A stretch of DNA of 64,000 nucleotides from Linyphia triangularis. Lineage: Eukaryota > Arthropoda > Arachnida > Araneae > Linyphiidae. Numbering within the stretch: the stretch's first letter is position 1; each line of letters opens with the position of its first letter. Position numbers and translations under genes: made by a program. The stretch spans positions 49,306,569 through 49,370,568 of the forward strand of contig OZ021723.1 in assembly GCA_963978545.1 (NCBI GenBank), read 5' to 3'. The notes under the pieces are model-generated. The model made no database searches. It was not told where the DNA came from and saw only the letters and a program-made list of their open reading frames with translations. This document shows positions 16,052-30,098 of the stretch, piece by piece.

Positions 16052-17589
16052 GAAAAAACTTGTTCCTTAATATACAAGTTATAATCCTATTTCCCATTTG
16101 AATCTAGGATGTGAACTTCCAGTGGAGTTAATCTCTGATCCAACTCTTCTGACCAAGCTTAAAAGAATTGAATTTTATGTACTCCTACTAATATTATCGA
16201 GACCTTCGTACTGATAAATAACACATACCTATATATTTCATAGATTATGTTTAACGAATAGCAAATTAACTTCCTTTCCGAATTTCATTTACTTCCAGTT
16301 AAATTTAGGTATGAGAAATCTCAATGAAACTTTCGCTTTCAATAGTGCTCGCAGTTGTAACATTTTTAACTAGGTAATTTTGCCAATATTTTCCATTTTT
16401 ATAGTACTTATCTCTTTTATCTATAATATCTTTTTTAATAACTATTTTAATAATTATTTATTAACTATTTAAAAAAAAAAACTATTTTTGTCGAAAAAGT
16501 TTTTAAATATTATGTATTTTTTACATCAAAATATTTTTACAAAAGGTGAAATGAATATCCAAACTATACATAATAAATAAACACTGATCTATTTAAAAGG
16601 TAATCAGTTTTTATTCTACATTTGATTGCAGTGAGACTATTCAGTGGATATTCTATTAAAATAAAACCTATTCCTTTAAAATAACAACTCTTATTTCTTG
16701 AAACGTATATACTGTACTCGTTATTCGTATTAAATTGAACCGCAACTACTAGTCAAAAGTATGTGTATGGGCTCTCAAAGCATTGAAGTATTCAAAGAAT
16801 TAACTGTTTATATAATTTTAATTTAGAGTAATGCAACAATATTCTAAACTAAAACTTATTGAAACGCAATCTCTTTTATATGATTTGGGGGAGATTAATT
16901 TTTAATTGTACATAAATTTTTATTATATCGTGCTTAGTTTGAAACCACGAAATAGTTTTGTAATCCCTGCGTATTTGCAATTTCGTTTCATTTAAATAAC
17001 TGTTCAACCGTTTATAATCTGTGTTAACATTTTATGAGTATTAAGTGTAATAAATAAACATGAAACAGAAATCAAATAAACTAATTATTTGTAACTTAAA
17101 GATATTGTTAAATATCTTAGTCAGCGTTCGCCACTTCACTCATTCACAGTTCGGCTCAACTCTGAATTCGAGTCAACATAAATTATATGTTAGTGTACAA
17201 GTATTACATATTAAACCTATATACTTCAGAAATGCTTTCAGTTCAAAAAATTATTAATTTATCTTGAGACATTGGGTACAAATATACAACTACTGGACTG
17301 ATCAGGATATTAATCTTCACATAACGTTTATCATATTAAATCTTATATGATTATTTTTATCATCTGGAGAAAAAACCATTGAAAGAAAGTAACGACTATT
17401 TGAGAATGCGGATTTTGTATGAGTTAAAAAATAATGCTTGCTTTTTTTTTTAACTTGGCCATCCCTACGTTAAAGCAAACTCACAAGGAGCAAAACTAAA
17501 ATATTTTTCAATAATCAAAATCAAAATTTACTGCATTTGCTTATTACAACATAAATCATCCCATTATTGAACAGAAAAAAAAACTACAT
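16052..17589. other. AT-rich DNA, nothing recognised
   Basis: No coding sequence, RNA gene or repeat partner found. Confidence 0.5.
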
Positions 17590-17890
17590 TCTCAAGTGAA
17601 ACATCAAGAACAAGTCGATGGCCATTAAGGGCCGAAAAACGATGCAGAAATAAGCGGACTGCAATTTATTAGTCCCCCTGCAAAATTAATAGGAGACAGC
17701 CTTTGTTTTACATTGCCTCCATTCGCGATATCGTGCTCCATTCTTGCAAAGCATTCTCTCCAGTTCTCTCCCTAGGGTTCTCATTAAACTTAATTTGGTT
17801 CGTTATTAAAAGGACATTCCGTTCTCACTCACCGGACTTTCGATTTTCTTCTCAGGTGGCTGTTATGTTTCAAGACTTCCTTTTGAAATA
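17590..17890. other. GC-balanced single-copy island
   Basis: Locally higher GC, with mixed-composition words such as GCCATTAAGGGCCG. No domain-bearing reading frame. Candidate conserved non-coding or regulatory element. Confidence 0.3.
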
Positions 17891-18099
17891 GTAATTACGG
17901 TCAATCAGCGTATTTTTTACATAAAACATCCAAACTTTTTTATCTATTTATAAAAGTTTTCAACATCCTTTTTAGATAATGCTTTTTAATTCAGTTGGGA
18001 GGTATTATTTCAACTTAAGGAACCGTGTTTCGCATATGTGTACTATTTGATAAGGAATGAGGATGGCTTTTTTTTTGTAATGGACTAGGCTAATGGACT

Positions 18100-18345
18100 T
18101 TTTTGTAGGACCTGCTCGCAAGCTCCCCAACCACCAATCATATTTGCTGCGCAAACAAAGAGAATGCGGTGTAATCTCCAAAGGGTGCTACGCCCACTAC
18201 TCGCCAACTCCCGAACTTAACTGCGGATTTCTGACGCCAAAATAACCAAACAGCTTCCAATCGCTGACGCCATTCCAGTGATTTGCTTATGGATTGCTAG
18301 CTTTGATTTTCAAGCAGTCGCCAAAGCACCTACCCGCTAAAGCTA
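18100..18345. other. GC-balanced single-copy island
   Basis: A second GC-elevated patch (CTGCTCGCAAGCTCCCC..., GGGTGCTACGCCC) only ~200 bp after the preceding island. No long open frame. Candidate conserved non-coding element. Confidence 0.3.
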
Positions 18346-20765
18346 AAGTCTGAGAAGGTGCATTTCTAAGCAAAAATAGGGGTCATTTCTCGTTAATTTA
18401 CAATGCCTTTCACCATTAGAAGATTTCTTTTGCATTATAATCCCCCCTCCTTCTCCTTTGAGAAACCATAGGCACTAACACAAAAACTCATTCTGCTCAA
18501 ACAAAAACCATATGTTTTGACCCTCTGAACACATAGCGTTGCTAACACAACCACCAAGTCGCATGCTCGACAACCTAAAAACTCAGTATCTGTGCTGAAC
18601 TTAACCCATTTTAAAAAATTGTAATCCTAACTTTGGTTAATATAGATAATGAGTTACTCAAACAGTATCTCAGCTGAGGGTTAGCGTACTTGATCACTAA
18701 TAAAAGTTAATATCTCCGTATCTTCAACAACAATTACTGTGGGAAATCTGTATCGTCACTTACTATCCCTGACGTGTAAAACTGATATTCCAACTGTCAG
18801 AACCAAAGTTCAGGACTTTTCCTCCAAAAGGGTGCTCTAAAAGCAACGCAAGCTATCCTAGTTGTACTCTGCTCCGCATCCGATTCCAGTACAAGAATTA
18901 TATTATCCTTCTCTGTCATTCTTACAGTTTAACAGTTACAAAAAAAAATCCCTATTCTAAAATAAATTACCTAAACAATTTATTTTGTAAGTAAGTGAAA
19001 ATAGATACTGAGAAAAAAAACTGGTAAAAGTCTCAATCACCCAGATTGTTCACTGGCAATCTTCATCTACAAGTAAAAATTCTTTGAACTCAAGAAATTT
19101 ATCGATCCTTTACGTAGAGAATAGGCAGGTCGAACTGAACAGCTTTTTACTGAAGAACTCAATGCATATTAAGCGATTTAACCCTTAAAAAAAAGCAAGT
19201 CAACAATTAGGATCTAAACAAATTAAATCAGATAAAATCGTTGCGTTTAGCTTAGTTGACTTCTGGTCTACAACCACAAGTCTGGGTTGGATTCGAGATA
19301 AAACTGCTGCTTGCCTCTCTACATTGGCGCTGCCAAGAAAGTGCATGCGGGTGCACTTACACCTCCGCATTATTTTTGATTTTCAAAATCCAGGGTGTGC
19401 ACTCACCCCTCCTCTGGGTCTTGAAAATAAAAAATAATGTGGGGGAAAATGGTATAATTCACTGGAAATAGAAGTGTGATATAGGTTTTAAAATATTTAA
19501 GGGATGATAAATCTATTACATAATTATTAATTAGAATTTTATAAAGATATCCCATTAAAAGTTCAAAGATAAAACAAAACAAAAAAATAACCACCTTATA
19601 CCCTTTGTGTACCACCTGCCCCGCCTGAAAATGATTCAACCCATGCCCATGCCTCTCAATACAGATTACTTATAGATAGGTGTCTTATTTGCATTAAATA
19701 GGTGGCTTATTTACATTATTGTCTCAAAGAATTACAGTAAAGAATATTTTTAAAGCAAAAATATTGACTACACTTCCTCAACTGATCACCAGCGGTTAGT
19801 GACTAAGAATAGCCACAACGTTATTCCTTTCGGATAAGTGAGATAGAGAAGGAACAGTCGTCGATGGTTAATCCTCAAGGAAAGACAATTAGCACATTCG
19901 TTTTTAAACTTTTTATTCCTTTTTTTTTTTTTTTTTTTTTAACGATAATTTTAGAAGTAGGTATGATTAGAATATAATAAAATGCATTATCACGGTAACT
20001 TTGATCTACATCAATCGTTTTCATCAAGAACCGATTTTTGAAAATGTGTGGAAAACGTAAATTTTTCAATGATGTTTATTATATTCATTTTTTAACAAGC
20101 ACTTTAAGCGTTTAGCAACTTTATAGTACATCATAGAGTAGCAAAATGTTATACAGAAAAAATGACTTGTTATGCATTTACTAAAATGAGTTTTCTTGCT
20201 TGTCGCTGTATTATAAATACAATTGTATTAAATTGATGCGCAACTGCGTTGTGTGGAATACATGTTCATAAAAAATGAACTTTCCATAGTTATTTTAAAA
20301 TATCTTTTAACTTCCTTACTATTTATAAAAATAAAGCAACTCCTAAATGAATTAGTCATCCTTTTAACAGAATAGTCAACTTTCAAATGTAATAAATTCT
20401 TAATGAAATTAGGAATTTTTTTTTGAAATGTTCAACACTTATAACAACATGAATGCAACTCGTTTTATTACTAATGTGTTATTGCTACATGCTTATCTCT
20501 TATCAAATAACAGAAAATTGTACTTAAAACAGTTTCTGCGTATGCAGTTATTTCTAGCAGTCTCAAAGGAATTTCAAAAATCAACAATTTTACTAATTCC
20601 GAGGATTAATAGAAAGATGAAATATGTTTTATCTTTTTATGCAGAAAAAATACGAATTATTGAAAAGGTTACTTGACATTTTAGAAAATTATTTTTTGCG
20701 GGATGTATGTTGTGGTGCTGTTTCTGTTTTTGAACATTTTTCAAATAACAACCCTCCTCCTCTTC
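18346..20765. other. AT-rich DNA, nothing recognised
   Basis: No supported genes. A T homopolymer of about 22 bases lies near 19919-19940. A slightly GC-richer patch at 19256-19450 has no domain-bearing frame. Confidence 0.5.
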
Positions 20766-22701
<1,936 letters not shown>

Positions 22702-23383
22702 TCCCTCCCCCCCCCCCACCCAAAAAAAAAAAAAAAAAAAAAAACATTTGAAAAGTAGAAAAACCTCTAACTTCAAAACCACAAAAAACAATCTTGCAAT
22801 AAAAAATCATAAACATGATGAAAATGTTCAGATTGATGTAAAAAAAACATTGATATCAAAAAAGGTCAACCTCTGATTATAGCTCTCGGATGTGGCTTAC
22901 TCAAGAATGTATGCTTACTTATTTTTAAAATTTAAGCTCCACTACCATAAAAATTTACGCTGCTTGAGGTTGGCCCCCGTCATAGGAATTTTAGCAATGT
23001 TTGCGTCTAAACTAATTTATGGTTGCTTTCACGAATTTTGAAAGAGATATGATTTCATTTGGATGGGGGGAAATACAAAGTAGTGTAAATTTTCGTATTC
23101 ATGTAGATGTAATTTTCAGAGTAGTATAGAAAAACTGTGCTCAAACGCTAGCATTTGAATCTTTATTAATAATTTTTTTAATTACTGGAAACTGAAGTGT
23201 TTGTGATAAGTTTTTATTGTGTGGGGGATTTTCAAGTTTAGTGTTTAAGACGGGCGCCATCCTCAAGCAGCGTAAGTTTTTTATGGGATCAGAGCTTAAA
23301 TTTTAAAAATAAACTAAATCAGAGTACATTCTTGAGCGAGCCACAACCGAGAGTTATAATCAGAGGTTGACCTTTTTTGATAT

Positions 23384-23688
23384 TGTCACGTAGAAATAAA
23401 TACTGGCGGAACTGATGTGGTGAGATTATGGTCTTTATTTCCAAGAACACAGATTAGTAAAAACGAGAGAACACTGGTTGATTTAAATAGAAAAACTATT
23501 AAAACACGAGAACTTTACTTGTTCAAGTGCACACACCCTCGCTTTTCGTCATGCCACTTCACAGCACTGTCCTTAACGTCAGCAACGCCCTCTATCTCAG
23601 GATTCCCCAATCTGCGCATCTGGTTGAGCGAAGGCCCAAAAGACCAGATATGGGTTCGGGCCTCGCCGTTGACAATGATTACGTTACA
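23384..23688. mobile_element. Solo LTR inserted in Helitron-like copy 2
   Basis: A 305-bp insert starting TGTCACGTA and ending TACGTTACA (TG...CA termini, inverted TGT/ACA). It is flanked by 4-bp direct repeats ATAT (23380-23383 and 23689-23692). The paralogous positions in Helitron-like copies 1 and 3 (near 5809 and 52780) lack it and read straight through. No internal retrotransposon sequence remains, as expected for LTR-LTR recombination. A Gypsy-type origin is likely from the 4-bp duplication. Confidence 0.75.
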
Positions 23689-23787
23689 ATATCACTGTGT
23701 TTGTAGCTGAAAATGTTCATCATGTTTATGATTTTTTTATTGCAAGAAAGTTTTTTGTGTTTTTGAGGTTGGCGGTTTTCTACTTTT

Positions 23788-23790
<3 letters not shown>

Positions 23791-23843
<53 letters not shown>
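23791..23843. repeat. (TA)n microsatellite
   Basis: A 53-bp TA tract followed by a 12-bp G run. It lies at the outer tip of the inner inverted-repeat arm of Helitron-like copy 2, where the other copies have a C/A-rich tip. Confidence 0.95.
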
Positions 23844-23845
<2 letters not shown>

Positions 23846-23989
23846 AGGGGGGGGGGGGATATCAGAACTTTTTTTAAACACAGGCGACTTTCATTTTTTG
23901 AATTCTTTAGTTTCATCGATTTTCTCTTTATCCACGACACCTTTTCCATTCTACTCCAGTTCTTTCACGAGAGTTTTGTTATCATCCCT

Positions 23990-24640
23990 AGCCATACATA
24001 TGTTCTTCAATTTCTTAATTCTTTATGGCGAGTCCAACGACATCCAACATGCCATAGTTATCTTAAAATTGGAACTGGAAGTGGAACCATCCATGGTACC
24101 ACTAACAGTCACAATTTTTCAAGACAAGTCGAACGACATGCTACATGGCATATTTATCTTGAAAATTGACAAACCAGATGTGGGACCACCTATGGTATAC
24201 CTAGTATCTTAAACATTCATAATTCTTTCAAGACAAGCCCAACCACATCCAACGTGCCACATTTATCTTAAAAATTAACACACCAGAAGTGATACTACTA
24301 TGGTACACCTGGTAAATTGAATATTCATAATTCTTCAAACTGAGTATAGCATACCTGGTACCTTAAACATTCATAATCCATAAGAAAAGCTCAACAACAC
24401 CCAGCATGCTATATTTATCGTGAAAATAAACTAAACGGAAGTGGTACTACCTATGGTATACCTGGTACCTAAAATATTCATAATTTTTCAAGACAAGCCC
24501 AACCACACCCAACATGCCATATTTATCTTCAAAATTGACAAACCAGAAGTAGTACCACCTATGGTACACCTGATACCATGAATATTCATAATTCTTCAAG
24601 CTGAGTTCTACGATACCTTTTAAAAGAAGTCGCCAAATTG
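23990..24640 (+). repeat. ~105-bp tandem repeat array in Helitron-like copy 2
   Basis: Six to seven diverged units, each with CATAATTCTTCAAG-like, GCCATATTTATCTT-like and GGTACACCTGGTACC-like segments. The same unit occurs about four times in copies 1 and 3. Open frames here are by-products of the repeat. Confidence 0.8.
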
Positions 24641-25233
24641 AAAATTAAGTCAAATGACTGTGTTGCCCAATTCCAATCCAGAGCGTTAGCGAGCATGGGA
24701 TGGAGCCTCCTAAGTTTTAAAATATTTTCTTAACAACAATTTTTAAATTTGCTATGAAGTTATAATTTTGATGTTATACGATTCTACGATTTCATTTTAC
24801 AATGGAAATTAAACAAAATCAACACATCTTTAAAAACAAATTCCATTTTTTCAAATTCCATTAGCCAATAGCAATGAATGTTTCATTTAGTCCCGCTGTA
24901 ATGAATTGACTAGGACGTCATCTCGCATAACCTCCACATTTATACTTTGTATTCAGTCCAGTATCTGACTACAAAATAAGATTATTTAAATTCTTCATTT
25001 TTCAACGGAGATTTCCAGAAAATAAAATATTTTTCAAAGTTATGCACTCTAAATTGTCATACGGCTCAAATAACACATCCACTTTGTAGAAAAAATATTC
25101 CTCTTTCATTCGGTTTCTTCAAAAATTAAATTGTTTCAATTTTTATGATGCTATAAGCCATGTATTTATAGTCCGATTTGTTCTGCCCATATTGTAACAA
25201 TACGATTCTTCTCAGTTAGCCCTAACATGTCGG

Positions 25234-25409
25234 TTGGTTGTATTCAGATTATCTGGCGCCGTCAGCAACACGAGGGCTATAATGCGCCGAAACATTCGTC
25301 ATTAGACAAGCCAACATACATTTACAAACACCCATGCCTACGCGGGACTCGAACCCGCAACCTCGCGGTCTAGAAGCCAGCACGCTAACCACTATACCGT
25401 TTGGTCGGT
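25234..25409 (-). mobile_element. tRNA-derived SINE, copy 3 (youngest), inside a Helitron-like element
   Basis: The minus strand reads ACCGACCAAACGG, box A-like TAGTGGTTAGCGTGC, box B GGTTCGAGTCC, body, and a short AACC tail. Perfect 14-bp target duplications CCCTAACATGTCGG lie at 25220-25233 and 25410-25423. The corresponding empty site survives once in Helitron-like copy 3 at 50675-50688, which proves insertion after that element spread. Confidence 0.97.
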
Positions 25410-25970
25410 CCCTAACATGTCGGACAAACTAACGCCGAAACAATGGTAAACCTGGTTTTGGTGACTTGGCTAGATATCTGAATCTCAATTAGAAGCAGAT
25501 TGCCTCTATTTATCGTCAAATTATGGAATGAAAAAAGTGGTTTTAAATTAATTAAAAATAGAAAAAATTATTTAATGAAGTTCAAACTAGGGTAGGATTT
25601 TAAGTCGAAACATTCATCATCATATAATTAATTCGTTTTAAGATCTATAGCTTAGTTAGGTCTGGACGTTTGTTTAAATTTTAATATTAAAAACGGGGTA
25701 GAACTCGACTTTTTATTTCGTTTTGGAAATTTCGATATTTCTTTTTTCTTTGTTGCTTTTTTTCCATGGTACTCATCCCCCCCCCCCCTCCCCTTTGAAA
25801 GATATCTCCGAGACGAATCTATAGTATTTTTTGTATAATTATGCAAAGTTTCGTAAGCACGCTAGAAAATTGTCAATTTCAGCTTCTTCGTTGGAAGTTG
25901 TGCAGAGAATAAATACTTACTGTCGTTTCTGCCTTTTTAAGGTTGGCGGCGAAACGACCGTTTCGTCTGA

Positions 25971-27793
25971 TACACACATTGTGTAATTCTTATAACAACG
26001 AACATACCAGAAACTGTCTCAATTTTCGTTTTGCAATTAAAGGAGTTCGGATGAATTTACATTATAGAAAAACCGACTTCAACAATAGTCCATTTTTGTT
26101 TCACCGACTTCTTTCATTTTTTCACTGAAATGAAGGAAACTTGTTCAGAAAAACAAATAATGTCAAATGCCCAATCCAATAAACTGTTAAATCTTCGATA
26201 ACAGGTTCAGTGCCCCAAAACGAGAACACAAGAAGAAACTACTTTTTTTATAATTTAGATCTTAAAATTATCTGTCCATTTAATATTTATACGCTATCGT
26301 GTACCGGGCAAAAGTCCAGAAAATCAGCTAGTTTAATATAATGATAAATGATGCCAAGACATCATATGGCTTGCAATATCATCTGAGACGGAATTTTGAT
26401 ATTAAACATTTCTCAACAAAATATTTACCTTCTGAAATATTCATGCCGTAACTAAAATTTCCGGTGGCTCTTGATAAGAATCGTGTGGGAAAGCCTTCAT
26501 TCAAGATTACCTTGAGCATGTTCGTTGATTAATTAAAGCTGCTTCGTGATCCAACGTTGGTAAACTTTTCTTAAAGTAGCTGCTCTCTAATCCTCTTGAA
26601 TCGCAACACTCGCTGCATTTAAGCACTTCAGATAAAATTAGATATCGACGCATTAACTATTTTTTGGTTTCATATTGTAACAGTCAAACCTTCTAAAATT
26701 CATTGATGTTTATCGGAAGCTCTCCTGGTAATCTTCTGGCATTAATAAACAAAGTATAAGCGTAACTGTTGTCAACATTTGTTCGTAAGGAAACGATTTA
26801 AGGGAAGCCATTATCGAAACATATTTTATAGAATAGCAAAATTGTTAGATGGAATTAGATGCCCAAATAAGTAATCTTTCTAGCTAAGAGGGTTATATTT
26901 ATATGTTTGAATCCACTCATGAATGCAGACCACATACATCTAGGCAATATTCTTAAAACCATAGCAACAGCGTCAACTATGCATCAGTCTCCTACCACCT
27001 ATGTTCCACATAATATTCCAAGATAATTATAACAATTATAGTGTATTATCCATCTTATGATGTTACAAAATAGTAGTATTATCAAGCTAAAATAAAATAA
27101 CATCGTATCAAAATACTGCTCAAAGAATATTAACCAATCGATCGTAAGAAGCTGTTTGAAAACACTAATAAAAAATATACCTCTTTACAAAAAAAGGCTG
27201 CTGATTCTTTAATTATTAAATCTCATTTTACACACTTTTTATTCAAATACATCACCTGAAAATTTTATAAATAAATATCAATATTCTTGATTTTTTTTTT
27301 CAGTAAAATTTACTCTTTTATCAAGTAGAAATTTCATTAAATTATATTTTTTTATTTTTTTTATAAAGTGGACTTCTTTGCATTTAAAATGTCAGCGTTT
27401 GTCATAGAAAACGGGGATCACTGAACCACAAATAATTATATAGTGATAAAAATAATAATTTTAATGCTAAGAGTGCACTGCGTATTCAAACATATCATCT
27501 TAATACAAATACAAATCGACATACAAATATTTTGATATTTTATATCGGGCGTAATGTCTCATATAACATAAGTTTGTTTGAAACATATTGTATAATTTTG
27601 TTTAGCATCTTCCATACCATTAATACTCATGACACTATACTCTAAAATCCCCCCCCCCCTCCTCTTTTCTCCCTTCTCCTGTCACATGATGAAATACTCG
27701 ACTTACTCTTTTTGAATATAATATTTCTTCTCCATGTCATTACCTGTAACCAATTCTGTATTTTGAATATTCTTCAGAAATGTATTCTGAACC
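25971..27793. other. AT-rich DNA, nothing recognised
   Basis: No genes or repeat partners found. A C-run of about 10 lies at 27650-27659. Confidence 0.5.
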
Positions 27794-28598
27794 CAACAAA
27801 AACCTTCTCTGCAAAAGGCACCATGTTCTTCAAAACAATGACCGTAAAAAGTATTGAGATCTAAAGTAGAGCCAAGTTTAATGTTATTGTGAATTACCGG
27901 CAATGAAAATAAGTAAGATTTTCCTCTCTAAGTCGAGAAATTCCCCTTCATAGGCCTAAATATCCAGCCACAAAAATACTTCTGACACTTGGCCATTACG
28001 CATTCTGGATCACTTGTTGGCTGTATTGGTACTGTGACACCATCAATATAGATAAACAGCTGGATAGACTGCTTAACGCTGGGAAAATGAAACCGTTGCC
28101 AGATGCCATTGGTGGGATAAAAAATACGGATTGCCGAGGATTGAAAATAAAATTTTGGGTTGTACACAGCAGAAATGTCAATAGTAGACCTTAATTAGTA
28201 ATAATGTGCAAATTAATATCTACTCTAACACTCTACACGGTTTCTCGCATTCCCATCCAACTATAAAAGTGAACTGTGATTGGTTAATCATCTCACCAAC
28301 TTCGCAAAGCTTCGAAATTCCCGGCGCGTTTTTCTCTTTGCATTGACAATGGAGCAGTCTATCCAGTTGTTTATCTATATCGATGTGTGTGACACACGTA
28401 ATGGCCAAGTCGAACATTGTAACTGGATATTTCGACCTATGAAGGGGAATTTTGACTTTGAGAAGAAATTCGTACTTATTTTCATTGCCCGTAATTTACA
28501 ACAACGTTAAACTTGGCTCTACTTTAGGTCTCAATTCTTTTCACAGCCATAGTTTTAAAGAACTTGACGCCTTTTTACAGAGATGTTTTTGTTGGAAT
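27794..28598. mobile_element. Long inverted-repeat element (foldback/MITE type), copy 1
   Basis: The ends read CCCAACAAAAACC and, inverted, GTTTTTGTTGG. The arms extend about 250-280 bp (27794-28075 and 28345-28598) and share AAGTATTGAGATCTAAAGTA, CCCCTTCATAGG and GATAGACTGC landmarks. A shorter relative with the same termini lies at 38907-39278. On the minus strand at 27928-28167 an open frame includes FPSV...IDGVTVPIQPTSDPE, which resembles the PIF/Harbinger nuclease around its first catalytic Asp. If real, it would class the element as Harbinger-derived. No intact transposase is present. Confidence 0.6.
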
Positions 28599-28959
28599 TT
28601 CACTTTTTTTTTTCTTCTTTACTAGGATATTGGAGCCTCATAATTTACTTTTATAAATACAGATAAAAAAATTTACTGGGAAACAGAACTTGCCAACTGA
28701 GCATTAATAATAATATAACCCTTAAAAACAGAGTTTATAAAGAACCCTTTGTCAATTTTTATATTCATTAATACAGAGCCGATATCAAAAACATTTCTAT
28801 CAACAAAATGTGGGGCAAACTACGTTTTAAATTTATTTATTAAAAATGAATGTGAACGTCATCCAAATATCATTTATTTATTCTGATAGAGGTAATTTTA
28901 GTTTTTATTTATTAAAAAAAATGTAGCAACAGTTTCAACAACGGTCAGTTCAATGATTT

Positions 28960-29220
28960 TTTAATGCGATTGAATGACGGCAAGTTGGTTTATTAGTATT
29001 CCTCAAAAATGTCCTTTTAGTGACAGTAACAGCCCCAAAATTTGATATAATGCATTGTCATCGACATCAAACCTATCTGCCAAGTTTCAGCAGGATCAGA
29101 TGACGGCAAGGCGGTTAATTAGACCTCCACAGTCTCCGCTCTTGAAAAGGCTCTGCATGGGTTATCGACAAACAACAAACAAACAAACATTCATACAAAA
29201 GTGAAGTTAATATAAAGGAT
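28960..29220 (+). repeat. Dispersed repeat related to 32440-33045
   Basis: Shares AATGCATTGTCATCGACA, TCTGCCAAGTTTCAG, GATGACGGCAAGG and GGTTAATTAG with the 32.4-33.0 kb block. It ends in an AAACAAACAAAC-rich tail. The class is unknown. Confidence 0.6.
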
Positions 29221-29269
29221 TTAAAAATGTTGCTCAATTAAATAAATAACTGTAGTTAACATATATAAT

Positions 29270-29964
<695 letters not shown>

Positions 29965-30098
29965 TAATAAATTCACACAATAGAACTCTTGACGCCAGAG
30001 AGGATAATTATACGAGATTTTTCTAAGAAAGTTCAATTTACCGTACAACGATCCATTAAGTATTTATGCATTCAATGTAAATGATGATATTATAAAAT

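Larger units (their letters stand above)
22702..25970 (+). mobile_element. Helitron-like element, copy 2, with nested insertions
   Basis: The 5' end is TC preceded by A (22702). The 3' end is a hairpin CGAAACGACCGTTTCG (25950-25965) followed by T and CTGA (25967-25970), with T as the next host base. These are the features of canonical Helitrons (5' TC, 3' hairpin plus CTRR, A|T target). After removing the solo LTR (23380-23688) and the SINE (25220-25409), the length is about 2.77 kb, matching copy 3. Inside are the 5' inverted repeat, a ~105-bp tandem array (23990-24640, more units than the other copies) and a unique 3' third. There is no Rep or helicase coding, so it is non-autonomous. Confidence 0.75.
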
